NCBI GenBank assembly: GCA_964036045.1
Contig: OZ038382.1
Location: 105,485,007-105,549,006, forward strand
Direction of reading: 5' to 3'
Length of the DNA: 64,000 nt
DNA from: Eutreptiella sp. 'Long Island Sound 2002'
Lineage: Eukaryota > Euglenozoa > Euglenophyceae > Eutreptiales > Eutreptiaceae
The notes beneath the pieces are model-generated. The model did no database searches. It saw only the letters and a list, made by a program, of their open reading frames with translations, and was not told the origin of the DNA. Positions 20,561 through 30,107 of this stretch are shown one piece after another. Made by a program: the position numbers and the translations under genes. Each line of letters starts with the position of its first letter. Position 1 is the stretch's first letter.

Positions 20561-22239
20561 CCTCCTTATGTTAGATTATCAGCTTGTCATGAGTAACTAA
20601 GTAAGTAAGGGCGACCGCGTCCGCAGCCTCATCTGACATCTCCTTGCTTGTTTTACATTGTGGCCGCCTCTGGCGGGAAGGACAGCTCTCCACCATCAGT
20701 TCCCCTGGCGACCCCTGACTCACCTCACGGCCCATAAATTCAACCAGGTTCCCTTGGGGCATGACCGGCGGTAGGCTTCCCTGAGTCGCTGCCCTCACGG
20801 TCTCAGCTCCTTCCGGTCACCCATTGAAGGATTTCCCGGCCTTCCCCCCCTAGCACAGCCTTTTGGGTGCCTGCAGGCCGGTTTCCTGTGGATAGCCGTC
20901 GCCAACAGCGCAGCATTTCTCTCTCTCAGCCACATTCCACCACCCCCCATCCCTCACGGGTTGGAGTACCCACTCGCCTCCCGGATGTACTTGGGTGTCG
21001 TCCATCCGCGGCTGGAGGCCAGGGGGTGACCCTTTCCATGTTTCCCCAGGTCCCGCTCACGCGTGAACCTACGTGTACTTAGGCTATTGACCCGGGGACC
21101 TCAGGGTCCACCCTCACCCCTGCGGACACCTCACGGCCGTCTCGGAGTTCAGGGCATTTTCCCGACTTCCCGTGGCCAGGCTCCCCATGGTTGGCCCAAG
21201 GTTCAACACTCCATGGCGACTGGTTTCCCAATCCCACGGGGCTGTTGCTTGGCACTCCCGGTCTCCCATCCCATCCCATGTCCCGTTCCCCTTTGCCACA
21301 TCCCGTCACCGGCCCAATCCCAGCGTCCCGTGGTTTCCCGATCCCTCGGGGCTGTTGTGCGGCCCGTGCCACTCCTCTATCTTAGCCCTGGGCCCCATCC
21401 CATCCCTCATCCCGTGTTTCTACCCCAACGGGCCGCTAGCAACCCATTGGTGCGGGCCCACAGGATCCTCATCCATCCCGGGACCGTTTTGTGCTCCTTG
21501 CAGGGGTCGCTCCTATCCAGTCTTCTTCTTCTGCAAACTCGGCGCGTTCTCCTCCGCATGTTCCTGTCCGGAGCGTCTGACCACTTGTCCCAAGTCCTGG
21601 CCCCTTTTGCCTACCTGTGTATTGGCACAAGAATACAGTGTCTCCAAACGGTTGTGGCCCAGCGGGGATGCCACTACACGTACCCCCACTAGGGCTAGGA
21701 GGGGAGGTGTGTACTGTGTTCTGTATGCTTGCACTGCATGTGGTCTCGCCGTCCTTGACGTCGTCTTTCAGACCTCACATTGCAGAATGCCCTTCTGATG
21801 TTTGTCCCTCGCCACTCATGGCCGAGGGTCTTTCTTTCTGCTGTTCCCCCTCATACCTGGCCCGGGCGTGTTGCTGCTGAGTGTGATCCGCGCCCTGGGT
21901 CATGCAGGGTGGGCAGCCCATGTAATCCACCTGTGTTCGGGAACAAGAACACAGCGTACTTTGTTTGTTTTTGTTTTTTCTGTGGCTGTGGTCTAGTAGG
22001 GACGCCACTACACGTACTGCTGCTAGGGCTTGGAAGGATGGAGTGCTCTGTTGTTGTGCTCGCGTGCGACCCGGTGTCCATGTTGATGCCATCCTTGTTG
22101 TGTGTGGGTCTCCGCCTTTGGTTTAGCTGGGTGGGCGGCATCCCATGCACCACTTCACCCTACGTGTTCCATCTGCTGTTCGAGTAACTCATGCATGGTG
22201 GGGGTTGGGAGAGGCGTAGCTACCAGCAACCTCTTCTGG
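20561..22239. other. Intervening DNA with small repeats
   Basis: No supported gene. A ~106-bp tandem duplication is seen as GGTTTCCC(A/G)ATCCC(A/T)CGGGGCTGTTG at about 21,225 and 21,331. Two copies of the dispersed repeat that also occurs at 14,808 and 41,341 lie at 21,603-21,735 and 21,926-22,125. A 75-codon minus-strand frame at 20,571-20,798 is unidentified. Confidence 0.45.
21926..22125 (+). repeat. Dispersed repeat R
   Basis: The core TGCTAGGGC(T/A)TGGAAGGATG through GTGTGTGGGTCTCCGCCTTT is ~93% identical by eye to 41,348-41,457. The flanking part (ACAAGAACACAG ... CCACTACACGTAC) also matches 21,603-21,735 and, less well, 14,808-14,915. No coding content is recognised. Confidence 0.75.
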
Positions 22240-22945
22240 CCTGCTATACCCGGATTACCGGGTCCGCCTCTGCGCGGCCTGCCGGGCCCAGCTCTTGCGC
22301 TGTCAGGCGGTCAGCCCCGGATGATCCAGTCCAGGGCGCCACACCCCCACTTGTCCCTGGATGATCCAGTCCGGGGGACGGCGGCTCCTGCTGCTTGTTC
22401 CGCTCCGGACGACCCAGTCCTGGGCTTCTGGTCTTATTTTACCGGTTAGTGCTCGCGTCGTGCTACGGCCATTCCTTCTTGTTTTTGCCCGGAGAACCAG
22501 TCCTGGGCACTTCATGGGCTCGTCTCCGCTTTGCTGCATTACCACGTCCTGGTCCGGGTCTTCGCATCACGGCATCACCACGGGCTCCTCTTCTTGGCTG
22601 CCTCATTGTTTCTCCATGGCCTCGTCCTCTTGGCTGCTGCTCCCAGTCACCTCAGCCTTGTCCTCTTGTTTACCTCTCTGCATCACCACGGCCTTGTCCT
22701 CCCCATGGATGCACTACCTCTTCGCGGCCTCGTCCTCACCTCCGCCTCTTTGCTGTACCACGGCCTTATTCTCACAGCTGCTTCTCTGCATCACCCTGGC
22801 CTTATCCATTGGTCTGTTTCTCTGCTTCACCACGGCCCCGTCCTCATCTTTGCTGCCCTGCGTCTCCTCGGCCTTGTCCACTTCTCTGCATCTCTGCATT
22901 TCCACGGCGTTGTCCTCCCCATGGATGCACTACCTCTTCGCGGCG
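22240..22945 (+). repeat. Minisatellite 5' region of LINE A
   Basis: Two kinds of short degenerate repeat. 22,310-22,430 holds three units with GGATGATCCAGTCC (or GGACGACCCAGTCC). 22,540-22,945 holds repeats around CACCACGGCCTTGTCCTC at roughly 45-base intervals, including CCATGGATGCACTACCTCTTCGCGG twice. The same first repeat stands in front of LINE B copy 1 at 32,340-32,720. The frame through this region is open but is repeat-encoded Ser/Leu/Cys and not taken as protein. Confidence 0.75.
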
Positions 22946-22972
22946 GGACACACTCTACCGGGCAGCAAAGAC

Positions 22973-25096
22973 ATGCGCATAGCCTACCGAGAATTCACAA
23001 GGCAACACCCGCGACCCATCCCAGAGACACCGCCCTACGCACCCACCGGATCGAAACACGAACCCGTCCCCCCAGTAACGGGCCCAGTCCCACCACTAAC
23101 CCTACTACTGGCCCCGAATGAAGCCAAACCCACGCAGACCACCGTCATCCACCACGGGGCAAAATGGCGCATACCGAAACACCACATGACCGCCCGAGAC
23201 CTACCAAAGGTCCCCCAAGATTCCCAGAGCATGCCACGCACATGTTGGGCCTGTGACCCCGAGGCACCAACCGCACCATGGCCCGTGCTACACCTCATAG
23301 CACGCCACCACACCCACCCCACGACCCACCTACCACCACAGGCCTACGCATGGATAGCCCCATGGTTCCACAGCACCGACACTAACCCCACGGTAGCATG
23401 GAACCCCGACCACGCGCCCAAATGGCTCTTCACCACTACACCCACATGCCCCCGCCCCGACCCGGCAGGGGTCGCCATCCGTTACAGCATGTACGAGCCA
23501 GGCAGAACGGGCAAACACGAGCACCCCTACTATCCACTCCACCACTCCTGCCACACACCGGAGCACCGAACACAAACCCTCACATGCCACGACCTAAACC
23601 CCGACACAGCCTACATCCTCCACTACATCTACTCCTACCTCACACAAGGACAGCCGGAGCAGGGACTCATAGCCCTGTCCCCCCAAGCAAAGCACATCAT
23701 CTCCAAAGGAATAGGGGTGTACGCCACCCCCATCCTACAGCCCACAACCCCAGTAGCCCACCTCGCCACGGGCCTTGCCATATACGCCTACCTGCCCATG
23801 AACCCATGCCGCCTCCCACAACCATCACCGGCGGACCGGCTCTTCTTCACCGACGCCTCAGGCGAATCCGCCCTCACGCCCATCACCGGGGGGGCCACCC
23901 TGCAACTAACCCACACCGGGGAACACTACCACATGGACCACCACACGGGCCACACCACCTATGGGGCCTCTTCCAACGGGGGGCTAGGGGCCATGGCCGA
24001 CGCCATCACCGAGGTCGCGGCCCACCTACCCGCCCACTCCCCGCACATCGTCCGGGTCTGGTTCGTGGTAGACGCCACTGTCGACACGCACCTGCTCCTC
24101 CGCATAGCAAGGCAACCACTTCACAAAGCAACCGCGACGAGCCTCGGCACCCAGGCACTGCTACTCTGGAAAGCCCTACGCAGCCTTCCCCCCTACGTCC
24201 AACTCCACATCGTGAAACAAGAGTCCCACAGGCACCAATACGGAAATGGTAAGGTCGACAACCAGGCAGTACACCAGCGCACAACACACCTACCAGCCCT
24301 CCAGATCCCTGACCTCGGCCGCAACCACACACACCTCCAACACGTGCCCCCTGTACCCGAGCCCCATCAGACCCCGGACTGGGTACCAGAGGACGCCCCC
24401 TATTCCTCCCACGACAGAGCGTACCACTACCCCAACCCCGTCCAACATCTCGCCCGCGTGCTCGGCGACGCAGACAGCCGGGCGCACATCCAGGAGCTCC
24501 AGGACAGACTGCAAGTCCCCCTCTACCACTCAGCGCTCCGCCCAGCAAACGTCCCAGCCCACCTCCAGAAACGACGCATCCAGCTCCTCAGGGAGCAACT
24601 GCCTTTCCTCACCAGGGTCGCCAGATGGCTCGCCCGCAAGCACATCCACGTCCTCGACGAACACAACCGTTGCCCATGCGACCACACCACCCCGGAGGAC
24701 TGGGAACACTTCAAGAAATGCCCCCTCCATACAGACAGGGACACCCTAGTGGGCTGGTCCCCGGCGGAAACCCTGCGGCAACACGAAGGATGGCCAGCCC
24801 ACAGCCACGCACACCAGGCCACCGAACACCTCTTCCGGGACCCCCTGATCAAAGAAACCACCATGAGAGGGGCAGTGACACAGGCCCTGCACCGACACCT
24901 CACGAAACACACGGAAAGCCCCATGGAAGCAGCAGCACACCTCCAGCTAGAAGCGGTCCGCAGAGCAGCAGCCCAAATGGTACACCGCAAACACCTCCTG
25001 CTAACACACGCGGAACAACTCACCGACCCCACCGCCAGGGAACACATGCAGCGTCTCATCCATTACCATGCCGTGCATGACCCAGACGTCCACTAA
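22973..25096 (+). CDS. LINE A pol C-terminal part: RNase H and zinc motif
   Basis: An uninterrupted frame of 708 codons from the ATG at 22,973. The frame is open further upstream but only through minisatellite. RNase H is seen as FFTDAS (D294), MADAITEV (E347), WFVVDATVD (D367) and HQYGNGKVDNQ (D429), the D-E-D-D set with the H-x-x-GN-x-x-x-D ending typical of LINE RNase H. A zinc motif C567-x-C569-x9-H579-x3-C583 followed by PLH resembles the zf-RVT module that follows RNase H in many LINEs. The ~290 residues before RNase H and ~120 after the zinc motif are unassigned. RT is absent. An intact frame in a truncated LINE suggests either a very young copy or a functional RT-less derivative. Confidence 0.75.
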   Translation: MRIAYREFTRQHPRPIPETPPYAPTGSKHEPVPPVTGPVPPLTLLLAPNEAKPTQTTVIHHGAKWRIPKHHMTARDLPKVPQDSQSMPRTCWACDPEAPTAPWPVLHLIARHHTHPTTHLPPQAYAWIAPWFHSTDTNPTVAWNPDHAPKWLFTTTPTCPRPDPAGVAIRYSMYEPGRTGKHEHPYYPLHHSCHTPEHRTQTLTCHDLNPDTAYILHYIYSYLTQGQPEQGLIALSPQAKHIISKGIGVYATPILQPTTPVAHLATGLAIYAYLPMNPCRLPQPSPADRLFFTDASGESALTPITGGATLQLTHTGEHYHMDHHTGHTTYGASSNGGLGAMADAITEVAAHLPAHSPHIVRVWFVVDATVDTHLLLRIARQPLHKATATSLGTQALLLWKALRSLPPYVQLHIVKQESHRHQYGNGKVDNQAVHQRTTHLPALQIPDLGRNHTHLQHVPPVPEPHQTPDWVPEDAPYSSHDRAYHYPNPVQHLARVLGDADSRAHIQELQDRLQVPLYHSALRPANVPAHLQKRRIQLLREQLPFLTRVARWLARKHIHVLDEHNRCPCDHTTPEDWEHFKKCPLHTDRDTLVGWSPAETLRQHEGWPAHSHAHQATEHLFRDPLIKETTMRGAVTQALHRHLTKHTESPMEAAAHLQLEAVRRAAAQMVHRKHLLLTHAEQLTDPTAREHMQRLIHYHAVHDPDVH

Positions 25097-28000
25097 CCCG
25101 CTCCGCGCCCCGCACGCGCCCCCCGTCTCCATCCACAGGTCTCCAAGGCACCACCACAGCGCCCCGAGACCCGTCTCGCACCCAAGAAGCCACCCGGCAC
25201 CGCCCAGTCCGGCCGAACCCAGCCAGGGCCAACCATCCATCGACGTAGACGCGCAAGACCACGGCAGCCCATCCAGCCCACCCCCCCCGGACCCGGGACA
25301 CCCTCCCCTCACACCGGCCACCATCCGCGACCCCGACCTCCTCCGAGCGACCCTCCAAGACAGGGCCCCGACCACCCCCCTGGGCTGGTACCGCCTACAA
25401 GAGGACTGGACCAAGCTCACCGTCAAAGCCCTCCGGGACCTGACCACCCCAGGCAGCGGCCTCCACGAGACCATAGTAGACCTCGTGCTCTGGCGAGCCC
25501 GCAAACACACCCGGGGCCAGGCCATCTGGATCCCCCCCATCGAGTGGGGCCAGGCCCTGACGCACGACACCGGCAGCAACGTCACGCGTCGAGGGACCGT
25601 ACGCCTACGGCGGGCCCAAGCGGAGACGGACCACCCAGCGGACCCGAACCACCCGGAGCAGTGGGAACAGGCCACCGCGCCCAACCGCGACACCGCCCTC
25701 CGCGCCGCCGGCCTCCGCACCCCGGACGACGACCTCCCCCCCCCACCTACAGACAGTGACCACCCCCCGCCGGAGGTCTGGGCTACAGTCCTCGAGCGCG
25801 GCCACTACTACGTGATAGCCGCTATGGCTACGTCCCAAGGCCCGCAATGGATCATCCAGGGGACAGACACCATGTTCGCCCCGGAGACCGCCCCACCAGG
25901 GGCAGTGGGGGACCCCACCACCCAGCACAGGATCCTCAGGGGTCTCCTCCAGCCAGGGGACACGCCCCCAGCCCGCGCCCTGGCCCAAATCACCTCAGGG
26001 AAGGCGGGCTACCACCTGGGACCGTCCATGCTCTGCCTAACCCACTGGATCCAGCGCCACTGGCCACCCACGGGGACCGTGCCCTGGGTTTGGGCCATCC
26101 CCACCGCCCACACACAAGTCGAAGCAGGCCCGGACACACGACCAAACCCCCCCCCCAGGCCGCAGCAGTCCCTCACCTGCGGGTACCACGCCATCCACAG
26201 GGTCCTCAACCGCGCGGGTCTTAGCCCAAAGCTAGCATGCCCCCTTCCCACCACTGACCAAGAGGTCCACCAGATACGAACGCTCGTCTGCGAAATCCTT
26301 GCCGCGGCAGCAGAAGACGGCAAGCTTCTCCTCCAAACCGCCTGGCCTACAACTGCCCACGCAAGCGCGCTGCAAGCGAACACATACACCGGCGCAGCAC
26401 AACCCCCCGCACAATCCCCGCCCATGCCCCCCCCCTCTCGCTGCTCAACCGGAGACCCACACACGCCCACTATCGCGCGCACCCCCGGGCCCCGCGACAC
26501 GGGCCTCCCCCACCCGCCCGAACACCAGCACACGCCCGCCACACACCCACCCACCGGCCACCCTTCACCGCCCCCCACACTCGACAACCCACACACACCC
26601 GCCAAGGGGAGCCCCACGCCCCGCGGCACGCCCACCCCACCCAGTGGCCCGCCCACGCCCCCCACACACACCCCAGAGGACCCAGGCCCACCCCCCCCGG
26701 CCCCTGAATGCAGCCCACGCGAACTGTTCCCCCCCGCTGACACAAACCCACACGACCTCGCACATTGCAGGACCCGGGCCCAGCCGAGCCCAGAAAGAGA
26801 AGGCCGCAGCCCCGCGCCTCCCTCCCCCGCCGCAGCCGACCAGATCGGCCCGCCGGGCCGCCAGGTCACGACCGGGCCCCCCCAGCCGCCCGCCCCCAAC
26901 CTACAACCCGGGGACATGCCCTCCATCCTCCCCGCCGTGGCCGCGGCAGAAGCCGCCGCCCGCAAGCCCGCCCGCATCACAGCCCAACCCGCGTCCACCA
27001 CCTCCTCCTCGTTCTCAGCCTCGTCCACCTCCTCCACCTCATCCTCCGACCCCCCCCTCCCCGCCAAACTCATCCTCAAGGCCACGACGAAAGCCAAAGC
27101 CGCGGCCGCACGCACCAACCCCCCAACCCCCACACAGGCGACTCAGGCACCCCGGCAACCCACCGGGACGACCCCCGACCCGGCATCGACGCCCTCACAC
27201 CTCCGGACAGAGGTACTCCTCAACCTGGAACCGGACCCCAACCCCAAACCCGACCCCAAACCCAAACCGGACCCCAACCCCAAACCCAACCCCAAACCCA
27301 AGCCGGCGCCCACGCGACCACACACAACACCGCATACGCAACGACACACAACCACCCGATACCACCCCCGCCCAGGCCCTCGCCCAAGCCAGGACCCCCC
27401 ACCCACCACGACCCGCGCCCCCCTCCCGCCGGCACCCACCACCACCGCGGAGACGGCCACCCAGCACGACCCCCTCCAAACCCTCGTTAAAATCCCCGTC
27501 ATCAAGCGCCCCGTCATCCATCCCCCACAAACCACCACCACCGCCGGCCAAACCGACCCAGGGACGTGGGACCCCTCAACCATCGTCACCGTCAAGCCCG
27601 GCCCCCAACCCTTCCTCCATGCCCACCACATAGTGCAGCCCCGGGGACTGCCCACGATGCCCAACCCCCCACCCCCACAAGGGGGACCGGAAAACCCACA
27701 AGGACTCCATGGGCCATACCCGCAACACCAACCCCACCACTACACACACCACCACCACCAGCGGCCCCACCACCACCACTACCAACACCACCCCCACCAC
27801 TACCACTGCCCACCGCCCTACCCCACCGGGCCACAACCCCCCGTACACCAACAGCACCAGCGGACGGGATGGCAGCCGCCGAACGCCCCGCCCGCATACC
27901 CACCCCCCCCGTACCAGCCACCACCCCCGTACCAGCCGTACCCCCGCAGCCACCATCCGATGGCCGAGGGGGCCCCATGGACGACGGGGGATCTCCCCCC

Positions 28001-28904
28001 CCAACCAGCACCGCGTGACGCCCCGTACCCCCCCGGCCACCATCCGATGGCCGAAGGAGCCCCAAGGACGACGGGGGACCTCCCCCCCCAAGCGGCGCCG
28101 CGCGAGCCCCCCCAGAGGCCGCCGACGCTTCCGGACTGGCCCGACTCGAGCGACGAGGGCCGGTCCCGCAAGCGGCGGCGCTCCCGCTCCCCCCCCGCAC
28201 GGCACACTCGCCCACGGCGCCCACACTCCCACCGCGCCTCAACCACCCACTCGCGCCGCTCCCGCTCCCCCAGGTACCACCACGACCCCCAGGGACCCCG
28301 CTCCCGTCGCTCCCGCTCCCCCGGGCACCACCACGAGCGCCAGCCGCCGCCCCATGTCCCCCTCCCCCTCCCCCCACCGGCCACCCAGCCCCCGCCACCA
28401 CCACTCCCGCTCCCCCCGACGCAGCCAGGCACGCCGCCGCCGCCCCACGTCCACCTCCCCCTCCCCCCACACGCCCTGCCGGGCTCCCCGTTCCCCCCAC
28501 CACCCGTACCCATCCACCACCCCCAGCCCCCGCCACCACCACTCCCGCTCCCCCGGACGCCACCGAGCGCGCCACCGCCGCCCCATGTCCACCTCCCCCT
28601 CCCGCTCCCCCCTCCGCCCGTACCCGTCCTCCACCCCCAGCCCCCGCCGCCACTCCCGCTCCCCCAGGCACCGCCACCCCCGCCACCACCGCAGGTCCAC
28701 ATCTTCCCCCCGCCGCTCCAGGACCCCAGGCACGGACCCCTCCCCCCCCCGGGCCCCCGCCTACCTCGCCTGGTGGTCTCCCTCCGCTCTGCAGGAGCTC
28801 CGCCGCTGGGTGAAATGGGCCGGGGGAGCGGGAAGGCACAGAGGGGTGCACACGGTGCATACCTTCGAGGAGGTGCGCACCCGCACCCCCGCAAACCCCA
28901 ATGA
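25068..28904 (+). CDS. LINE A accessory ORF: Ulp1-like protease signature, Pro/His/RS-rich tail
   Basis: A 1,278-codon frame whose ATG overlaps the end of the RNase H ORF by 29 bases, suggesting coupled or re-initiated translation. Residues ~90-400 look globular. SGLHETIVDLVLW, then GHYYV (H246), WIIQGTD (D267) and QQSLTCGYHAIHRVL (Q366/Q367, C371) resemble the His-Asp-Gln-Cys layout of Ulp1-type (C48) cysteine proteases, although the Asp-to-Gln gap is longer than usual. From ~400 on it is Pro-rich, with KP/NP repeats (27,237-27,305), a His-rich block (HHHHQRPHHHHYQHH), RS-type segments (RSRKRRRSRSP, RRSRSP) and Pro/Leu repeats. The frame carrying the conserved C-terminus switches to +1 before ~28,750. 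The low-complexity half is less certain, because a T-poor strand is stop-free anyway. Confidence 0.6.
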   Translation: MPCMTQTSTNPLRAPHAPPVSIHRSPRHHHSAPRPVSHPRSHPAPPSPAEPSQGQPSIDVDAQDHGSPSSPPPPDPGHPPLTPATIRDPDLLRATLQDRAPTTPLGWYRLQEDWTKLTVKALRDLTTPGSGLHETIVDLVLWRARKHTRGQAIWIPPIEWGQALTHDTGSNVTRRGTVRLRRAQAETDHPADPNHPEQWEQATAPNRDTALRAAGLRTPDDDLPPPPTDSDHPPPEVWATVLERGHYYVIAAMATSQGPQWIIQGTDTMFAPETAPPGAVGDPTTQHRILRGLLQPGDTPPARALAQITSGKAGYHLGPSMLCLTHWIQRHWPPTGTVPWVWAIPTAHTQVEAGPDTRPNPPPRPQQSLTCGYHAIHRVLNRAGLSPKLACPLPTTDQEVHQIRTLVCEILAAAAEDGKLLLQTAWPTTAHASALQANTYTGAAQPPAQSPPMPPPSRCSTGDPHTPTIARTPGPRDTGLPHPPEHQHTPATHPPTGHPSPPPTLDNPHTPAKGSPTPRGTPTPPSGPPTPPTHTPEDPGPPPPAPECSPRELFPPADTNPHDLAHCRTRAQPSPEREGRSPAPPSPAAADQIGPPGRQVTTGPPQPPAPNLQPGDMPSILPAVAAAEAAARKPARITAQPASTTSSSFSASSTSSTSSSDPPLPAKLILKATTKAKAAAARTNPPTPTQATQAPRQPTGTTPDPASTPSHLRTEVLLNLEPDPNPKPDPKPKPDPNPKPNPKPKPAPTRPHTTPHTQRHTTTRYHPRPGPRPSQDPPPTTTRAPLPPAPTTTAETATQHDPLQTLVKIPVIKRPVIHPPQTTTTAGQTDPGTWDPSTIVTVKPGPQPFLHAHHIVQPRGLPTMPNPPPPQGGPENPQGLHGPYPQHQPHHYTHHHHQRPHHHHYQHHPHHYHCPPPYPTGPQPPVHQQHQRTGWQPPNAPPAYPPPPYQPPPPYQPYPRSHHPMAEGAPWTTGDLPPQPAPRDAPYPPGHHPMAEGAPRTTGDLPPQAAPREPPQRPPTLPDWPDSSDEGRSRKRRRSRSPPARHTRPRRPHSHRASTTHSRRSRSPRYHHDPQGPRSRRSRSPGHHHERQPPPHVPLPLPPPATQPPPPPLPLPPTQPGTPPPPHVHLPLPPHALPGSPFPPPPVPIHHPQPPPPPLPLPRTPPSAPPPPHVHLPLPLPPPPVPVLHPQPPPPLPLPQAPPPPPPPQVHIFPPPLQDPRHGPLPPPGPRLPRLVVSLRSAGAPPLGEMGRGSGKAQRGAHGAYLRGGAHPHPRKPQ

Positions 28905-29169
28905 GGCCGCCCCGGAGGCCATCATGCCGCAAGCGGCATGGGAGGCCCTCCTCCGCGATGCGGTCCAGGGCCTCCGCCCCCCCTACACCCCCCAAGCCCT
29001 CCGCCGGTGGCTCCAGGCCACCCACCCCCAAGCCTGGGCCACCGGCGCCCCCTCCCCACCCCGCCCCTCCCACCACCACCACACCAGGAAGGGGCAGGAC
29101 AAGGGCAAGGGAAGGGCAAGAGACACCAAGGACCACACAGGCAAGAGGGCACGGAAGGGCCCCAAGTGA
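28750..29169 (+). CDS. LINE A accessory ORF, C-terminal domain in +1 frame
   Basis: In the frame +1 to the ORF starting at 25,068, the sequence ELRRWVKWAGG ... VHTFEEVRTRT ... PQAAWEALLRDAVQGLRPP ... ALRRWLQATHP is followed by a Lys/Arg/Gly tail (KGQDKGKGRARD ... GKRARKGPK) and a stop at 29,169. The layout parallels LINE B copy 1 at 38,330-38,704 (WLSWGNQG ... RPFDAVLLRG ... ERVLRSVIRAAWP ... basic end). That conservation argues this is the true C-terminus and that the +0 frame is left by a frameshift somewhere in the repetitive Pro-rich DNA of ~27,800-28,750. Confidence 0.5.
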   Translation, partial: RAPAYLAWWSPSALQELRRWVKWAGGAGRHRGVHTVHTFEEVRTRTPANPNEAAPEAIMPQAAWEALLRDAVQGLRPPYTPQALRRWLQATHPQAWATGAPSPPRPSHHHHTRKGQDKGKGRARDTKDHTGKRARKGPK

Positions 29170-29691
29170 GGGCAGGCACACGCAGGGACAGGGCGCCGGA
29201 AGCGACACCACATGGGGTCAGGACACCACCGAAGAACCAGGAAGGAACGGGAACGGGGACCAAGACACGGAGGAAAAGGGCACCACGACAGCTGCCACGA
29301 CCCACACCGACGGGGAGACCAGCGCCGCCCCACCCCCACCAAACACCCCAACACACACCACCGAAGCAAACATCGGACGCCATGCGGATCACACCAGCGC
29401 ACGCCCACCGGCCACCGGAAACCACACGGAGAACGGAGGGCACACCTACACGGGGAGAACGGACCACACCCACAGAGGAGGCCGCAGGGAACACCGCCGC
29501 ACGGCACACCACCATGCCCTCACCGCCAGCCTACGACCCCGACCACCACGAAGGCCACCTCACAGGCACCGGAAGAGGACGAAAGCACGGCCGCGGCACC
29601 CACGACTACGGACCGACACCCCCAGAGGACACGAGACCAAGGCACAGGCCCCCAGGGAGGGCAACCCCACGGACCGTCACGCGACCACACC

Positions 29692-30107
29692 ATGGGCTAT
29701 AAGGGCCGGGCTGCGCTACCGTCGCGGTTTGACGCAGAGTATTGCTACGGGGGCTTGATCTCGGCTGGTCTCACGTCCGTGAGGGCGTCCGTCACCAACC
29801 TGTTGCGTCCAGTGGAGGAATGGCACTGCGGCGGCGCACCGATCCCGTCCATGATGAATATCGAGCATCGCAAGGGGAAGCGAAACGCTGTGATCGATCG
29901 CGAAGGCTTTGGTGCTGCTGGACGGTGCCCCCCTTCAACGCCATCTCCGAGCGCCGTGAAGACTGGAAGTACCAAGAATACTACCGATGCCCCGGACCCC
30001 AGCAGTCCAGCACCGGAGATATGGACATCCCCCTGACCCTACAGTGTGAGCTCATCCCTGCCGGCGGCACCGACCCGGACCCTGCCAGCGCAGCCGAGCT
30101 GCAGTGA
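29692..30107 (+). pseudogene. Pyrophosphate-dependent phosphofructokinase, C-terminal fragment
   Basis: The translation resembles the C-terminal end of PPi-dependent 6-phosphofructokinase (PFP alpha/long type), the glycolytic enzyme that phosphorylates fructose 6-phosphate using PPi. Landmarks are GYKGRAALPSRFDAEYCY, NLLRPVEEWHCGGAPIPSMM and IEHRKGKRNAVI. After one-base frame changes follow ALVLLDGAP and then FNAISERREDWKYQEYY, CPGPQQ, ending at TGA 30,105. Two extra bases (near 29,904 and in the C run near 29,930) break the frame, and a roughly ten-residue gap lies after YCY. No upstream exons are visible; LINE A abuts directly. It is a host gene scrap or processed pseudogene fragment, not an active gene. 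Confidence 0.75.

Larger units (their letters stand above)
22946..29690 (+). mobile_element. LINE A, RT-less copy
   Basis: The body holds an RNase H/zinc ORF (22,973-25,096) overlapping a long accessory ORF (25,068-28,904, extended to 29,169 in the +1 frame). No RT motifs exist upstream. The element begins between the positions where RT and RNase H would lie in a full pol such as LINE B copy 2. The 3' limit is set by the phosphofructokinase fragment at 29,692. The strand is T-poor throughout. Confidence 0.65.

Noticed and set aside
22361-22972. N-terminal extension of the LINE A RNase H ORF
   Set aside because: It is open, but made of minisatellite coding for Ser/Leu/Cys repeats. The ATG at 22,973 lies after the repeat.
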